A DNA stretch of 64,000 bases. It comes from Spirochaetales bacterium (lineage in GTDB: Bacteria > Spirochaetota > Leptospiria > Leptospirales > Leptonemataceae). Under the pieces are notes generated by a model. It was given only the letters and a program-made list of their open reading frames with translations, had not been told where the DNA came from and searched no databases. Positions within the stretch are counted from its first letter, which is position 1; every line of letters starts with the position of its first letter. The position numbers and the translations under genes are program-made. Below are positions 28,430-36,553 of the stretch, piece after piece. The stretch lies in NCBI GenBank assembly GCA_015075425.1, contig JABTUL010000001.1, forward strand, positions 2,294,001 through 2,358,000. Direction: 5' to 3'.

Positions 28430-28771
28430 ATGAAACTGATTACAGCACTGATTCAACCGCATAAGTTGAGCGACGTGAAAAAAGCGCTCTTTGAGGCCAA
28501 TGTGACCAAGATGACCGTGAGCAATGCTCTGGGCTGTGGAGCTCAGGGAGGCTACACAGAAAGTTACCGCGGCGCTATCGAAGAGGTAAATCTCTTAAAA
28601 AAGATCAAAATTGAAATCGCCGTAAATGACGATTTTGTGGATCCCACCATCAAGGCCATAATTTCCGGTGCACGCACGGGAAATATTGGCGATGGCAAGA
28701 TCTTCATTCAAACCCGGTCCGACTGCATCCGCATCCGGACGGGCGAGAAAGGATCGGTCGCCATAGGCTGA
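28430..28771 (+). CDS. glnK: PII nitrogen-signalling protein (GlnK/GlnB)
   Basis: A 113-residue PII protein, the trimeric cytoplasmic sensor of 2-oxoglutarate and ATP/ADP that blocks AmtB and tunes glutamine synthetase control. The opening [20 protein letters not shown], the T-loop GYTESYRGA with the conserved Tyr that GlnD uridylylates in proteobacteria, the DGKIFI block and the C-terminal [11 protein letters not shown] are all present. The start of the T-loop is unusual ([11 protein letters not shown] in place of GFGRQKGHTEL). It is preceded by AAGGAGG eight bases before ATG. It is co-transcribed with amtB and called GlnK because of that linkage. Confidence 0.93.
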   Translation: MKLITALIQPHKLSDVKKALFEANVTKMTVSNALGCGAQGGYTESYRGAIEEVNLLKKIKIEIAVNDDFVDPTIKAIISGARTGNIGDGKIFIQTRSDCIRIRTGEKGSVAIG

Positions 28772-28789
28772 TCCTTTGGCTGATACCAC

Positions 28790-28822
28790 GGGGGCCTGCG
28801 GGCCCCCTGCTATTATTTTTTT
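28790..28822 (+). terminator. Rho-independent terminator after glnK
   Basis: GGGGGCC and GGCCCCC form a 7-bp stem with a 4-base loop, followed after TGCTA by a run ending in eight T (28815-28822). It separates amtB-glnK from glnA, which then needs read-through or its own promoter. Confidence 0.7.
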
Positions 28823-28853
28823 ATGAATTTGAAAACAAAACAGGAGAATAAGA

Positions 28854-30272
28854 ATGGCTAAAACACCAAAAGAAGTACTGTCCTGGGCCAAGGCAGAGGG
28901 CGTACAGTTTATTGACATCCGCTTTACGGATATTCTGGGCACGATGCATCACTTCACCATGCCCCTGCATGCCGTAGGAGAGGACGATTTCAGCAAAGGC
29001 ATCGGCTTCGATGGAAGTTCCATCCGTGGCTGGAAGGCTATCAACGAATCGGACATGCTCGCAGTCCTTGACCCGGATTCTGCGTACATCGATCCTTTTT
29101 TTCAACACAAAACCATGGCTATCATCGCCGACATCTGCGAGCCGATCACGCTCAAACCGTACAGCCGCAGTCCGCGATACATTCTAAAAAAAGCCATTGA
29201 ATATCTGAAAAAATCAGGAATTGCCGACACAGCTTACTTTGGACCGGAAGCAGAGTTTTTCATCTTCAGCGATGTGCGCTTTGAACAGGTTCAGAACAAA
29301 GGTTTCTATTTTATCGATTCCATTGATGCTGTCTGGAATATGGGCGCTGACGAAAAACCCAACCTGGGCTACAAGGTGCGCACCAAGGAAGGTTACTTCC
29401 CGCTGCCGCCCACAGACCAGTTCCAGGATCTGAGAACAGAAATGCTCGACATGTGCGAGAAAATGGGCATCCCCACGGAAAAACACCACCACGAAGTCGC
29501 CTCCGCCGGACAGGCAGAAATCAACCTGGTACTGGACGAAGGCCTGAAGATGGCCGACAAGATGATGCTTTACAAGTATGTGGTGAAAAACGTGGCCCGT
29601 CGCAATGGCTTCACGGCCACCTTCATGCCCAAGCCTCTCTTTGGAGATAACGGATCAGGGATGCACACGCACCAGTCGCTCTGGAAAGATGGTAAAAACC
29701 TCTTTGCGGGCACGGGTTACGGCAACCTATCGGACATGGCCATGAATTACATTGGTGGCATTCTGGAACACGGTCCATCGCTGCTGGCTTTTACCAACCC
29801 GACCACCAATAGCTACAAACGTCTGGTGCCCGGCTACGAAGCGCCGGTCAATCTGGTGTATTCCGCGCGCAACCGATCGGCTTCCATCCGGATCCCTATC
29901 GCCGTCCACGGCGACAAGGCACGAAGGCTCGAGTTCCGCACACCCGATCCGGCCTGCAATCCCTATCTGGCGTTTGCAGCCATGCTGATGGCGGGTCTTG
30001 ACGGAGTGAAAAAGAAAACCAACCCCGGTGAACCGGCTGACTTCAACCTGTATGAAGCCACTCCCGAACAAAAAGCCAGACTCAAGTCCGTGCCGGCCAA
30101 CCTGACCAAAGTGCTCGATGCCCTGGCCACAGACAATGCCTGGCTCAAAGAGGGCGATGTCTTCGATCAGGATTTCATCGACGGTTACATCGACTACAAA
30201 AGAGCTGAAGTAGAACAAATCGTAAACCAGAGACCGCACCCTTACGAGTTCGTTCTTTACTACGACTGCTAA
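28854..30272 (+). CDS. glnA: Glutamine synthetase, type I
   Basis: A 472-residue GSI that condenses glutamate and ammonia to glutamine using ATP; dodecameric and cytoplasmic. The start MAKTPKEVLSWAKAEGVQFIDIRFTDILGTMHHFTMP is typical. FGPEAEFFIF and EKHHHEVASAGQAEINL carry metal ligands, MPKPLFGDNGSGMHTHQSLW is the ATP/glutamate region, and NRSASIRIPI with RRLEFRTPDPACNPYLAFAAMLMAGLDG is the C-terminal signature. FNLYEATPEQ keeps the Tyr that is adenylylated by GlnE in the GSI-beta class. It is preceded by a good ribosome site (ACAGGAGAATAAG). With amtB and glnK it forms an ammonium-assimilation cluster. Confidence 0.97.
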   Translation: MAKTPKEVLSWAKAEGVQFIDIRFTDILGTMHHFTMPLHAVGEDDFSKGIGFDGSSIRGWKAINESDMLAVLDPDSAYIDPFFQHKTMAIIADICEPITLKPYSRSPRYILKKAIEYLKKSGIADTAYFGPEAEFFIFSDVRFEQVQNKGFYFIDSIDAVWNMGADEKPNLGYKVRTKEGYFPLPPTDQFQDLRTEMLDMCEKMGIPTEKHHHEVASAGQAEINLVLDEGLKMADKMMLYKYVVKNVARRNGFTATFMPKPLFGDNGSGMHTHQSLWKDGKNLFAGTGYGNLSDMAMNYIGGILEHGPSLLAFTNPTTNSYKRLVPGYEAPVNLVYSARNRSASIRIPIAVHGDKARRLEFRTPDPACNPYLAFAAMLMAGLDGVKKKTNPGEPADFNLYEATPEQKARLKSVPANLTKVLDALATDNAWLKEGDVFDQDFIDGYIDYKRAEVEQIVNQRPHPYEFVLYYDC

Positions 30273-30282
30273 AGATTAACGG

Positions 30283-30300
30283 GCCGCCTGCGGGCGGCTT
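30283..30300 (+). terminator. Terminator-like hairpin after glnA
   Basis: GCCGCC and GGCGGC pair around TGCG eleven bases after the glnA stop. Only a weak TTCCCCCTT tract follows, so termination efficiency is uncertain. Confidence 0.5.
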
Positions 30301-30383
30301 CCCCCTTCCTTGCTCACAAAACAGCAACCCCGAAAAATTCCTGAAATCTTGCAACAAAATCGGCTTTGCCAACCAACTAAGGC

Positions 30384-31424
30384 ATGGCCACCCTGCGAGT
30401 TCGCGCGGATGCAAACAATCGGGAACTCTGCCTGTCCTTTCCTTACGAAGAAAGCACCATTGCCACAATCCGATCTATTCCCGGCCGACGCTGGTCCAAA
30501 GAAGAGAAGATCTGGCGTATTCCCGACTCTGCGGCCAACCGCGAGTTGCTACTGCGGTATTTTGGTTCCCGCCTGAAATTTCAGGAAAGCGAGGCAACCG
30601 GTCGCGGGCTAAATGCTATGCAAAATGAAATGTTGATACGTAACTATAGCCCGCGCACTCGCCGCAACTACCTGGGCATTGTGCGACGCTTCTTGCGAGA
30701 CGTTTCCAGCAGCGGAACTGATCCCGAACCGGAGATGATGCGCGAGTATCTGCTGCAACTGACCGGACGAGGTCTGAGTTCAGCCACCGTGCGTCAATCG
30801 ATCAGCGCACTGCTGTTCTACTTCCGCCATGGCCTGGGCAAAACCGGTATGAACTATCGCTACCCGCGCCGGGAACAGCGTCTCCCGGCAGTGCTCTCCA
30901 CCCAGGAAGTGGGGTGCATCATCGCGGCCGGCCGAAACCCCAAACACCGCTTGCTGCTCGCCCTAACCTATTCTGCCGGCCTCCGCGTTAGCGAAGTAGT
31001 TGCGCTGAAATTATCAGACCTGGACCGCAATCGGCGAATGCTGCGGATACAACAGGGGAAGGGTCGCAAGGACCGCTTTTCCCTGCTTTCTTTAGCGGCA
31101 CTGGGATATCTGGATGCATATACCGACTACAGGGGCTCTCCCTGGCTTTTTCCCGGAGCCGAGCGCAGCAAGCATCTGAGCATCCGCAGCGCAGAAAAAA
31201 TCTTTGACTACGCCGCCGAGCTGGCCGGGATTCTAAAGGATGTCTCTATTCATGATTTGCGACACGCTTTTGCCACGCATCTGCTGGAGGCCGGGACGGA
31301 TCTGCGCTACATCCAGACGTTGCTCGGTCACAAAAGCAGCCGGACAACGGAAATCTACGCCCGTGTCAGCAATACAATCCTCCAGCGCATCGTCAGCCCA
31401 CTGGACCGCCTCCCTCATCCTTAG
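30384..31424 (+). CDS. intI: Integron-type tyrosine recombinase (integrase)
   Basis: A 346-residue tyrosine recombinase. Residues 1-70 form an extra N-terminal domain with RRWSKEEKIWRIP, as in many XerC/IntI-like proteins outside the proteobacteria. Residues 78-160 are the core-binding SAM-like domain and 165-346 the catalytic domain. The catalytic set is R201 (AGLRVSE), K226, H290 and R293 (HDLRHAF), H316 (LLGHKSS) and nucleophile Y325 (TTEIYARV). The C-terminus IVSPLDRLP matches the SPLDxLP ending of IntI proteins. The spacing between WLFPG and HDLRH is close to XerD, so the extra IntI helix between motifs seems absent or very short. It points in the same direction as the cassettes and lies 107 bases after glnA. 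It is expected to recombine attC with attI on the folded strand. Confidence 0.88.
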   Translation: MATLRVRADANNRELCLSFPYEESTIATIRSIPGRRWSKEEKIWRIPDSAANRELLLRYFGSRLKFQESEATGRGLNAMQNEMLIRNYSPRTRRNYLGIVRRFLRDVSSSGTDPEPEMMREYLLQLTGRGLSSATVRQSISALLFYFRHGLGKTGMNYRYPRREQRLPAVLSTQEVGCIIAAGRNPKHRLLLALTYSAGLRVSEVVALKLSDLDRNRRMLRIQQGKGRKDRFSLLSLAALGYLDAYTDYRGSPWLFPGAERSKHLSIRSAEKIFDYAAELAGILKDVSIHDLRHAFATHLLEAGTDLRYIQTLLGHKSSRTTEIYARVSNTILQRIVSPLDRLPHP

Positions 31425-31467
31425 CCATCGGCCGTCCCCGCCCGGGGTCCTCGCGGGAGCCGATGGC
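31424..31467 (+). other. Hairpin immediately after the integrase stop
   Basis: GCCATCGGC (31424-31432) and GCCGATGGC (31459-31467) are perfect 9-bp complements, enclosing a GC-rich loop that itself contains CCCCGCCCGGGG. It has no T-tract. It may end the integrase transcript or form part of the attI region. Confidence 0.5.
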
Positions 31468-31599
31468 GGTGGCACCGGCGCGGTTACCCAGGGACGTGGG
31501 ACGGTGGCCCCGGTGGGCCGGGGCGCCGGGTACGGTGGGTTATCCGCAATACGGAAACCCGCGCATGCTCGGGCAGATATCCGTAGTACAGACGGCAGG

Positions 31600-31691
31600 A
31601 ATCCATGATATATCCGGTAGATAAACGAAATACTACAAGATACGCTGCATTTTTGGTTGACTTTACGCAGTACAGCTATAAAGAGTTATGC
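31600..31691 (+). other. Putative attI recombination site
   Basis: Crossover is set at G31685/T31686. GTTATGC starts here, and the cassette that begins with TTATGCGTCATTTGCGGG is matched by the attC1 R'' end CCCGCAAACGAACGCATAA. Everything left of 31685 therefore belongs to the integron platform. The left limit of the site cannot be seen. Confidence 0.6.
31657..31684 (+). promoter_or_regulatory. Candidate cassette promoter (Pc) abutting attI
   Basis: TTGACT (31657-31662) and TAAAGA (31679-31684) are spaced by 16 bases; an overlapping TATAAA at 31677 gives only 14. The -10 element ends one base before the insertion point, so transcripts would begin in whichever cassette is newest. Called from sequence only. 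Confidence 0.4.
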
Positions 31692-31710
31692 GTCATTTGC
31701 GGGCAACTGG

Positions 31711-32301
31711 ATGATCTTATTGCAAACCTCTTTGATTTTGCGAGCATCTTTTGGAAACTCTAACCGCTTACTGTCACAAGTGCAGCAGACGGTAGAAAGT
31801 GCATCTGCGTCCTTCACTCACGAACCTGACAGAAGTGGAGCTCCAACCGTAGAATTCACCTTCTTTGCCTATCCGTTGATAGGGCTTCGCAACTTAATTC
31901 ACGGTAGTTTACAACCACTCCCCCAAGACCGTATCTTATTAAGAATGAAAGCATCGCTCATGGAGCATTTACAAGCTTACCTTTCCGTCACTTTGATGGC
32001 ACTCTGCAGTGGTATTGCAATTGCCCTTGAGGATCGGGGAGCCTTGATTGGAATCCTGCCGCCCGCCCTTTTCCTTCTTTACTCTGTCGCATTATTCCGC
32101 TGGCGTGCTTCGAAACTGCTGCAGATCTTCCAGCAACAGCTCGCACTGATTGCTTCCGGACGTCTGGAAGGTTCCGGCGGAACCGCAGTCACCATGCAGC
32201 GCAGCGTCCATAAATCTGAGATGCACGAGAACTTTTTCCTTACCGGCATCATGCTTGCCATTTCTTTGATCATCTTGATTTCATGGATAGTGACCGAATG
32301 A
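31711..32301 (+). CDS. Cassette 1: membrane protein, unknown function
   Basis: A 196-residue product I do not recognise. The open frame reaches back to a TTG in the promoter at 31657, but cassette logic (start 31686) favours ATG 31711 (MILLQTSLILRASFGNSNRLL). Residues about 95-140 hold two adjacent membrane helices (VTLMALCSGIAIALEDRGALIGILPPALFLLYSVALFRW) and the C-terminus a third (FFLTGIMLAISLIILISWIV), separated by a cytoplasmic or periplasmic loop of about 45 residues. It is the array's first cassette and thus likely the best expressed and most recently gained. No ribosome site is obvious. Confidence 0.6.
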   Translation: MILLQTSLILRASFGNSNRLLSQVQQTVESASASFTHEPDRSGAPTVEFTFFAYPLIGLRNLIHGSLQPLPQDRILLRMKASLMEHLQAYLSVTLMALCSGIAIALEDRGALIGILPPALFLLYSVALFRWRASKLLQIFQQQLALIASGRLEGSGGTAVTMQRSVHKSEMHENFFLTGIMLAISLIILISWIVTE

Positions 32302-32334
32302 TGCAAGGTTCCGGTGCAAACCCCGCAAACGAAC

Positions 32335-32570
32335 GCATAACTTTGCGGCTTAGCGCTCACTCCCTCCGCATGCGCTCCGGTCGCTCGGCCCTGGTCTTCT
32401 CCCCGCCACCATTCCGGGAAAAGGGGTTGCAGAAGCTTTCAGGAAGGCCGGAATGGTGACGGGTCGTGCGGATGCGCGCCCGGTCGGGTGTATGCGTCTG
32501 GCGCGCACCGCACCAGACTGCGGGCAAATTGGGCCTGTCGGCCCAACTTCGCTAAGCCGCGTCGTTATTT
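32335..32570 (+). repeat. attC1 (alpha family)
   Basis: Closes cassette 1. R'' GCATAAC, R' GTTATTT; outer stem GCGGCTTAGCG/CGCTAAGCCGC; 236 bp. Confidence 0.88.
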
Positions 32571-33130
32571 GCAATGCGCCCGAAACTTTAGGCCGGACAT
32601 CCCTGTCCGGCCGGAAGAATTCACTTTGCTCCGTCGGTAGAGTAAGTGTTGGATAGCTTCGTTGACCGATCCTTCAGGAAAACTGCTGGAAAAAATTCCG
32701 ACGGCCAGCAAAGCAAAAATCTTCCTGCATCGGGAGATATTGCATGCGATTTTTCCAGGTAAAATCGAGTGGACGCCAGATTCCAAAACAAGAAAAAGAA
32801 TTTTAGCCAAGAAAACGTAAGACAAAGCTCCGTTGTTTCGCGAGGGTTTCGTGTCCGGAACGCTACTTGCCTTCTTCAAAGTTCCTTTCATCGGTTGACG
32901 AGAGAAGAAAGCCAGATATCTTTTTCTTTGAATCAGGGATCATGCATTCCTTTGAACTGCCGGAAGAATGACCCCATTCCCTTGTTCCGCGGAGAGATCC
33001 TATTCGGATTCTCTGGGGATATGGCAAAAAAGAACATTGGGCCTTCCGGTTCACTGGCACAAGAGGATGGGCCAGTCCGTAAAGGAGCGGCCATCCCGTG
33101 TCGCCATCCGTGGACTCCGGCGGGCGCTGC
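32565..33130 (+). other. ORF-less cassette NC1
   Basis: First copy of the repeated ~570-bp cassette without a credible gene. It opens TTATTTGCAATGCGCC, has the GGCCGGAC-type 5' hairpin and the AGAGAT...TCTCT hairpin near 32990, and closes with attC2. It differs from the others by a one-base deletion in TTCAAAGTTCC and by a changed CTTTC/GAGAG hairpin. Confidence 0.8.
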
Positions 33131-33328
33131 AAATAACTACTTCGCTTCCGCTGCGGGCCTCCGCGTGCCGGCTCTTCGGGTCGGCGCATTCCGCGGAACG
33201 GCTCACCAGTTCGCCTTTTCCGCTCCGTGCGGATGCGCGCCAGTTTTGGTTGATTTTTATGGCGCGCACCGCATCGTGCTTGACCACATTTGCCCTACGG
33301 GCAAACGTCAGGAATCCTATCGTTAAGC
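33131..33328 (+). repeat. attC2 (beta family, damaged stem)
   Basis: R'' AAATAAC, R' GTTAAGC. The 5' arm reads TACTTCGCTTCCG where other beta sites have TACGGATTCCTG, so it no longer pairs with CAGGAATCC on the 3' side. 198 bp, shortest complete beta site. Confidence 0.8.
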
Positions 33329-33381
33329 GCCAGGGCATGCAGCTATTTACGGTCACGCCTCGTATTAGGAGATGCGTTAAA

Positions 33382-33687
33382 ATGATTGATAACATTAACC
33401 TTCCTGCAATACCGCTTCTCATATTCGGAGTCGTATTCTTTTTCCGCAATGCTCGCCTCCTACGGAATCCTGAGCGTATCAACGATTACGTTTTGAATAG
33501 TCCAAAAGCACACTTCCTGCGTTCCAAATTCGGCCACGAAAGAGCGGTGGTGCTAACGCAAAAATGGTTCCTCCCTCTCGGACTCATCGCATCCGACATT
33601 ATAATCATTGCGGGGCTTTTCTTCCTGTTTGGCCCGTTCTTATTTCCCGAAATCTACTTGCGACTCGTAAGGTCTTTGGTTAGCTGA
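33382..33687 (+). CDS. Cassette 3: small two-helix membrane protein
   Basis: A 101-residue product, MIDNINLPAIPLLIFGVVFFFRNARLLRNPERINDYV..., with one membrane helix at the N-terminus and a second near the C-terminus (LPLGLIASDIIIIAGLFFLFGPFLF). I do not recognise a family. ATG 33382 has AGGAG about ten bases upstream. The frame extends left into attC2, which is not coding. It is followed after 6 bases by a second gene, so the cassette carries a two-gene unit. Confidence 0.6.
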   Translation: MIDNINLPAIPLLIFGVVFFFRNARLLRNPERINDYVLNSPKAHFLRSKFGHERAVVLTQKWFLPLGLIASDIIIIAGLFFLFGPFLFPEIYLRLVRSLVS

Positions 33688-33693
33688 GGAATT

Positions 33694-33978
33694 ATGCAGA
33701 ATCTCGCTGCAGTGGTCTTGGAATGCTATGCTTTCCTGGTTCTTTCGGATGACGCGGACTTAAATGCTGACCGGATCGTAAACCAAATCGAAACGATCTC
33801 TCACATGATTGAGAATTTCTCTCCACAAGAGAAGGCGGCACTCTCCGCTGCTGCTCTGGAGCGCCTCGAGAAGGATGATCGGCGGCCCGCACAAGTTCCC
33901 AAGAATCAATTCGAATCCGCGGAACGTGATTTTCTATTTCAGATTTCCCGTGGTGAATTTTCTGGACCCGTCAATTAA
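33694..33978 (+). CDS. Cassette 3: hypothetical protein (94 aa)
   Basis: A 94-residue, mostly helical soluble protein (MQNLAAVVLECYAFLVLSDDADLNADRIVNQIETISHMIENFSPQEKAALSAAALERLEKDD...) with no family I can name. It starts with ATG 33694 preceded by GAGGAATT and lies 6 bases after the membrane-protein gene, so the two are probably translated together. A membrane protein next to a small soluble partner is a common effector/immunity or regulator layout, but nothing here proves that. Confidence 0.55.
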   Translation: MQNLAAVVLECYAFLVLSDDADLNADRIVNQIETISHMIENFSPQEKAALSAAALERLEKDDRRPAQVPKNQFESAERDFLFQISRGEFSGPVN

Positions 33979-34007
33979 GCGGACCAGTCTACCTGTCATG
34001 CCCCGCC

Positions 34008-34244
34008 GCTTAACTTTGCGGCTTAGCGCTCACTCCCTTCGCTATGCGCTCCGGTCGTTCGGCCCTGGTCTTCGCCCCGCCACCATTCCGGGAAAAGGGG
34101 TTGCAGAGGCTTTGAGGAAAGCCGGAATGGTGACGGGTCGTGCGGATGCGCGCCCGGTTTGGTCTATTCGTATGGCGCGCACCGCACCAGACTGCGGGCA
34201 AATTGGGCCTGGCGGCCCAACTTCGCTAAGCCGCGTCGTTATCT
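34008..34244 (+). repeat. attC3 (alpha family)
   Basis: Closes cassette 3 (start TTAAGCGCCAGGGCATG at 33323 matches CATGCCCCGCCGCTTAA here). R'' GCTTAAC, R' GTTATCT; 237 bp. Confidence 0.88.
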
Positions 34245-34397
34245 GCAATGCGCCCAAAATCTTTCCCACCAGTTGTCCTGACCGGCTGGAAGCAATCAAT
34301 AGGAGCTTCAGAGCATTGGAACGAGCAAGCCTTTCAGGAAGCTTTACTGATCTAAAAGGGCATAAGTCACAAAAGAATTATACAGAAAGTATTCAGC

Positions 34398-35006
34398 TTA
34401 AGTGACGAGATCGCAGATACGATTTCCGAGGGTAAACAGAAAATCAGATGCCTGCGTAGCCTCCGACATCGTGATCGACTGTTTTGTATTTGTCACAGGA
34501 TTGAGATCGGCTTCATGGACGATAGCATTTCTTCGAGTTGCTATCAGTTTCTGCTGGCGTTTAGCCTCTTCGTCGGACATGCCCAAACCAAGTGCGATGC
34601 ACTGCCACTTCTGATTTTCGTCCCAAATGAAACTCAATCCATCAGCGATCTTCCTCGGATCCTGAAATGAGAGCGTACTGAGTTTTTCCCGCACGATCTC
34701 TTCAAAACGGACCTCTGGTGGCGGCGTGGATCCAATCATCAACTGAGGCAGATCTTGAATAGAAATCCCCTCTTTGTGGTACTTCGGAGTTGGTGGTCTA
34801 TTACCTTGGAATATTTGAACCATTCCAATCCGGATCAAGTCATGCATCAGCTTGTCGAACGCGCTAACCGCATACACGATTTGCGATCGAAGGAGATCAT
34901 CGAACTGCTCCAGCATCGGAACGATGGTAATCAAAGAATCATAGAGCTCACTAAGTTCATTAGCTTGTCGAATATTGCGCTGAAAGACCTGCCTCGCGTT
35001 GAGCAT
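34398..35006 (-). CDS. Cassette 4: HEPN-domain protein (MAE_28990/MAE_18760-like)
   Basis: A 202-residue, mainly helical protein whose C-terminal half contains RRNAIVHEADLNP. This is the Rx4H motif of HEPN ribonuclease domains (R-N-A-I-V-H). The opening (FQRNIRQANELSELYDSLI...LRSQIVYAVSAFDKLMHDLIRIGM) matches the MAE_28990/MAE_18760 HEPN group. HEPN nucleases typically cut RNA in toxin-antitoxin and phage-abortive systems. It follows the ParA-like gene by 6 bases on the same strand, opposite to the array direction, so the pair must bring its own promoter. A candidate two-gene defence module; partner dependence is inference. Confidence 0.7.
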   Translation of the reverse strand: MLNARQVFQRNIRQANELSELYDSLITIVPMLEQFDDLLRSQIVYAVSAFDKLMHDLIRIGMVQIFQGNRPPTPKYHKEGISIQDLPQLMIGSTPPPEVRFEEIVREKLSTLSFQDPRKIADGLSFIWDENQKWQCIALGLGMSDEEAKRQQKLIATRRNAIVHEADLNPVTNTKQSITMSEATQASDFLFTLGNRICDLVT

Positions 35007-35012
35007 GATTTA

Positions 35013-36038
35013 TTAACTCATTAGTGATTGCAGCGTATTAGCGACTTGCAAGAATTGCTCCCTGATCTGTCCGCGTTTGTCCATCATGCCCTCTTGCACC
35101 ACACCAGTTGCAGCGAGTTCATTGTCTTCAAGAGAGAAAATCGGCACGCCAGCATCGTAGGAGCGCGGCAACAACGCACCGAAATCCGGGATCTCTTCAA
35201 GACAAAACCCTGCGCTAACAAGGCCCGGGGGATATTTATTGTCGGAGAGCGTTAGCCCAGCGCCCTTTAGCCTCGGAAACAAACGGTCTTGGGTGATTTT
35301 TTTTATCTCGGCGATGTTGTCTCGATATGGTGCGGCAGCACGACCGTTTCTCACGTTAAAGCGCTGAATCAATGTGCCGACGAACTTAGGCTGCCCGGGG
35401 CGCAGAGGGTATGCCGAATCCTGGAACGCTGTTTCGTTTTGAGCCTTCCATAATGCCCATCTCGGAATGATCGACTCCAAGGTCTCTAATGCCATGATAG
35501 AGAATGGATCGGGATTCGTCGGAACTATGAAAAAGTCAGCATTGAGAAAAAGATTTTGGTTTATCGCGCTCAACCCGGGGTTGAGATCAATGATGGTGTA
35601 ATCAATATCGTTCGCTTTTTCGATGGTTCTGATTAGCTCGTTGAACGCGCCTGGTAGGTTCTGCAATGTGGCCAAAGCATTTGAATTTTGTGCAAATGTA
35701 AGTGATGCGTCGTATTCAGACAATGTAGCATGGCCAGCCAGCAAGTGCAACCTCGACATGCGGGCCGGTGACCTACACAATACCGGCTGAATGGGTGTGG
35801 GTTTTCCCTTGAACGCAGGCTCCACACCATCTTTTATGTTCTGCAGGCGAGTTGCATCATTCAAGTAGTACGCGTCAAACTCGTCTCCCAGTATCAAGCT
35901 GGACAGGTTGCATTGTGGATCCGCATCAACCAGCAGAACGCGGTGCTCTTGGTCCGCCAGCATCCAGCCAAGGTTGTAGACGGTGGTTGTCTTACTAACG
36001 CCACCTTTGTGATTAAACAGAACCATTCTTTTCGCCAT
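35013..36038 (-). CDS. Cassette 4: ParA/MinD-type ATPase
   Basis: A 341-residue ParA-family ATPase. The deviant Walker A reads NHKGGVSKTTTVYNLGWMLA (Ser replaces the usual Gly before the second Lys), followed by LLVDADPQCNLSS and DYTIIDLNPGLSAINQNLFLNADFFIVPTNPDPFSIMALE. ParA proteins usually partition DNA or position cargo; those paired with HEPN genes are thought to sense or regulate the nuclease. There is no ParB gene or parS-like repeat in this 2.2-kb cassette, which argues against a plasmid partition role. ATG 36038 starts MAKRMVLFNHKGG. Upstream (36039-36223) there is room for its promoter. Confidence 0.85.
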   Translation of the reverse strand: MAKRMVLFNHKGGVSKTTTVYNLGWMLADQEHRVLLVDADPQCNLSSLILGDEFDAYYLNDATRLQNIKDGVEPAFKGKPTPIQPVLCRSPARMSRLHLLAGHATLSEYDASLTFAQNSNALATLQNLPGAFNELIRTIEKANDIDYTIIDLNPGLSAINQNLFLNADFFIVPTNPDPFSIMALETLESIIPRWALWKAQNETAFQDSAYPLRPGQPKFVGTLIQRFNVRNGRAAAPYRDNIAEIKKITQDRLFPRLKGAGLTLSDNKYPPGLVSAGFCLEEIPDFGALLPRSYDAGVPIFSLEDNELAATGVVQEGMMDKRGQIREQFLQVANTLQSLMS

Positions 36039-36223
36039 TTTGATCCTTCCATTAAGTTATTCGTTCCGACGGACAGCGTCTGCATCAAACCCGCAAAAGA
36101 AAGGTAAATACCATTTGATCCCCTCCGAGTCCACCAAAAAACGGGACATAATGATTCTTAAACTGTATTACAGACATGGGGCCCCCGAATAGGGCCTCAC
36201 TTGGCTTCCGTCAGGCGCACAGC

Positions 36224-36460
36224 AGATAACTTTGCGGCTTAGCGCTCACTCCCTTCGCTATCCGCTCCGGTCGCTCGGCCCTGGCCTTCTCCCCGCCACC
36301 ATTCCGGGAAAAGGGGTTGCAGAAGCTTTGAGGAAAACCGGAATGGTGACGGGTCGTGCGGATGCGCGCCCGGTTTGGTGGATGCGTATGGCGCGCACCG
36401 CACCAGACGGCGGGCAAATTGGGCCTGGCGGCCCAACTTCGCTAAGCCGCGTCGTTATCT
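36224..36460 (+). repeat. attC4 (alpha family)
   Basis: Closes cassette 4 (start TTATCTGCAATGCGCCC at 34239). R'' AGATAAC, R' GTTATCT; 237 bp. Confidence 0.88.
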
Positions 36461-36553
36461 GCAATGTCCGCGCATGAGAGAACGAAATAACTTATTTGAC
36501 AATATTGGGCTTTCACATTTATACAGCTTTACAGTATATTTCAGGAGCTTCGT

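Noticed and set aside
31539-31545. GTTATCC as the attI crossover
   Set aside because: Its following bases do not match the R'' end of attC1, whereas GTTATGC at 31685 matches it over about 18 bases.
34755-35024. Plus-strand ORF of 89 codons over the HEPN gene
   Set aside because: It is the complement of the HEPN coding sequence, which has a recognisable motif and proper spacing to parA.
35013-36038. Plasmid or chromosome partition locus (parABS)
   Set aside because: There is no ParB gene or centromere-like repeats in the cassette, and the partner is a HEPN protein.
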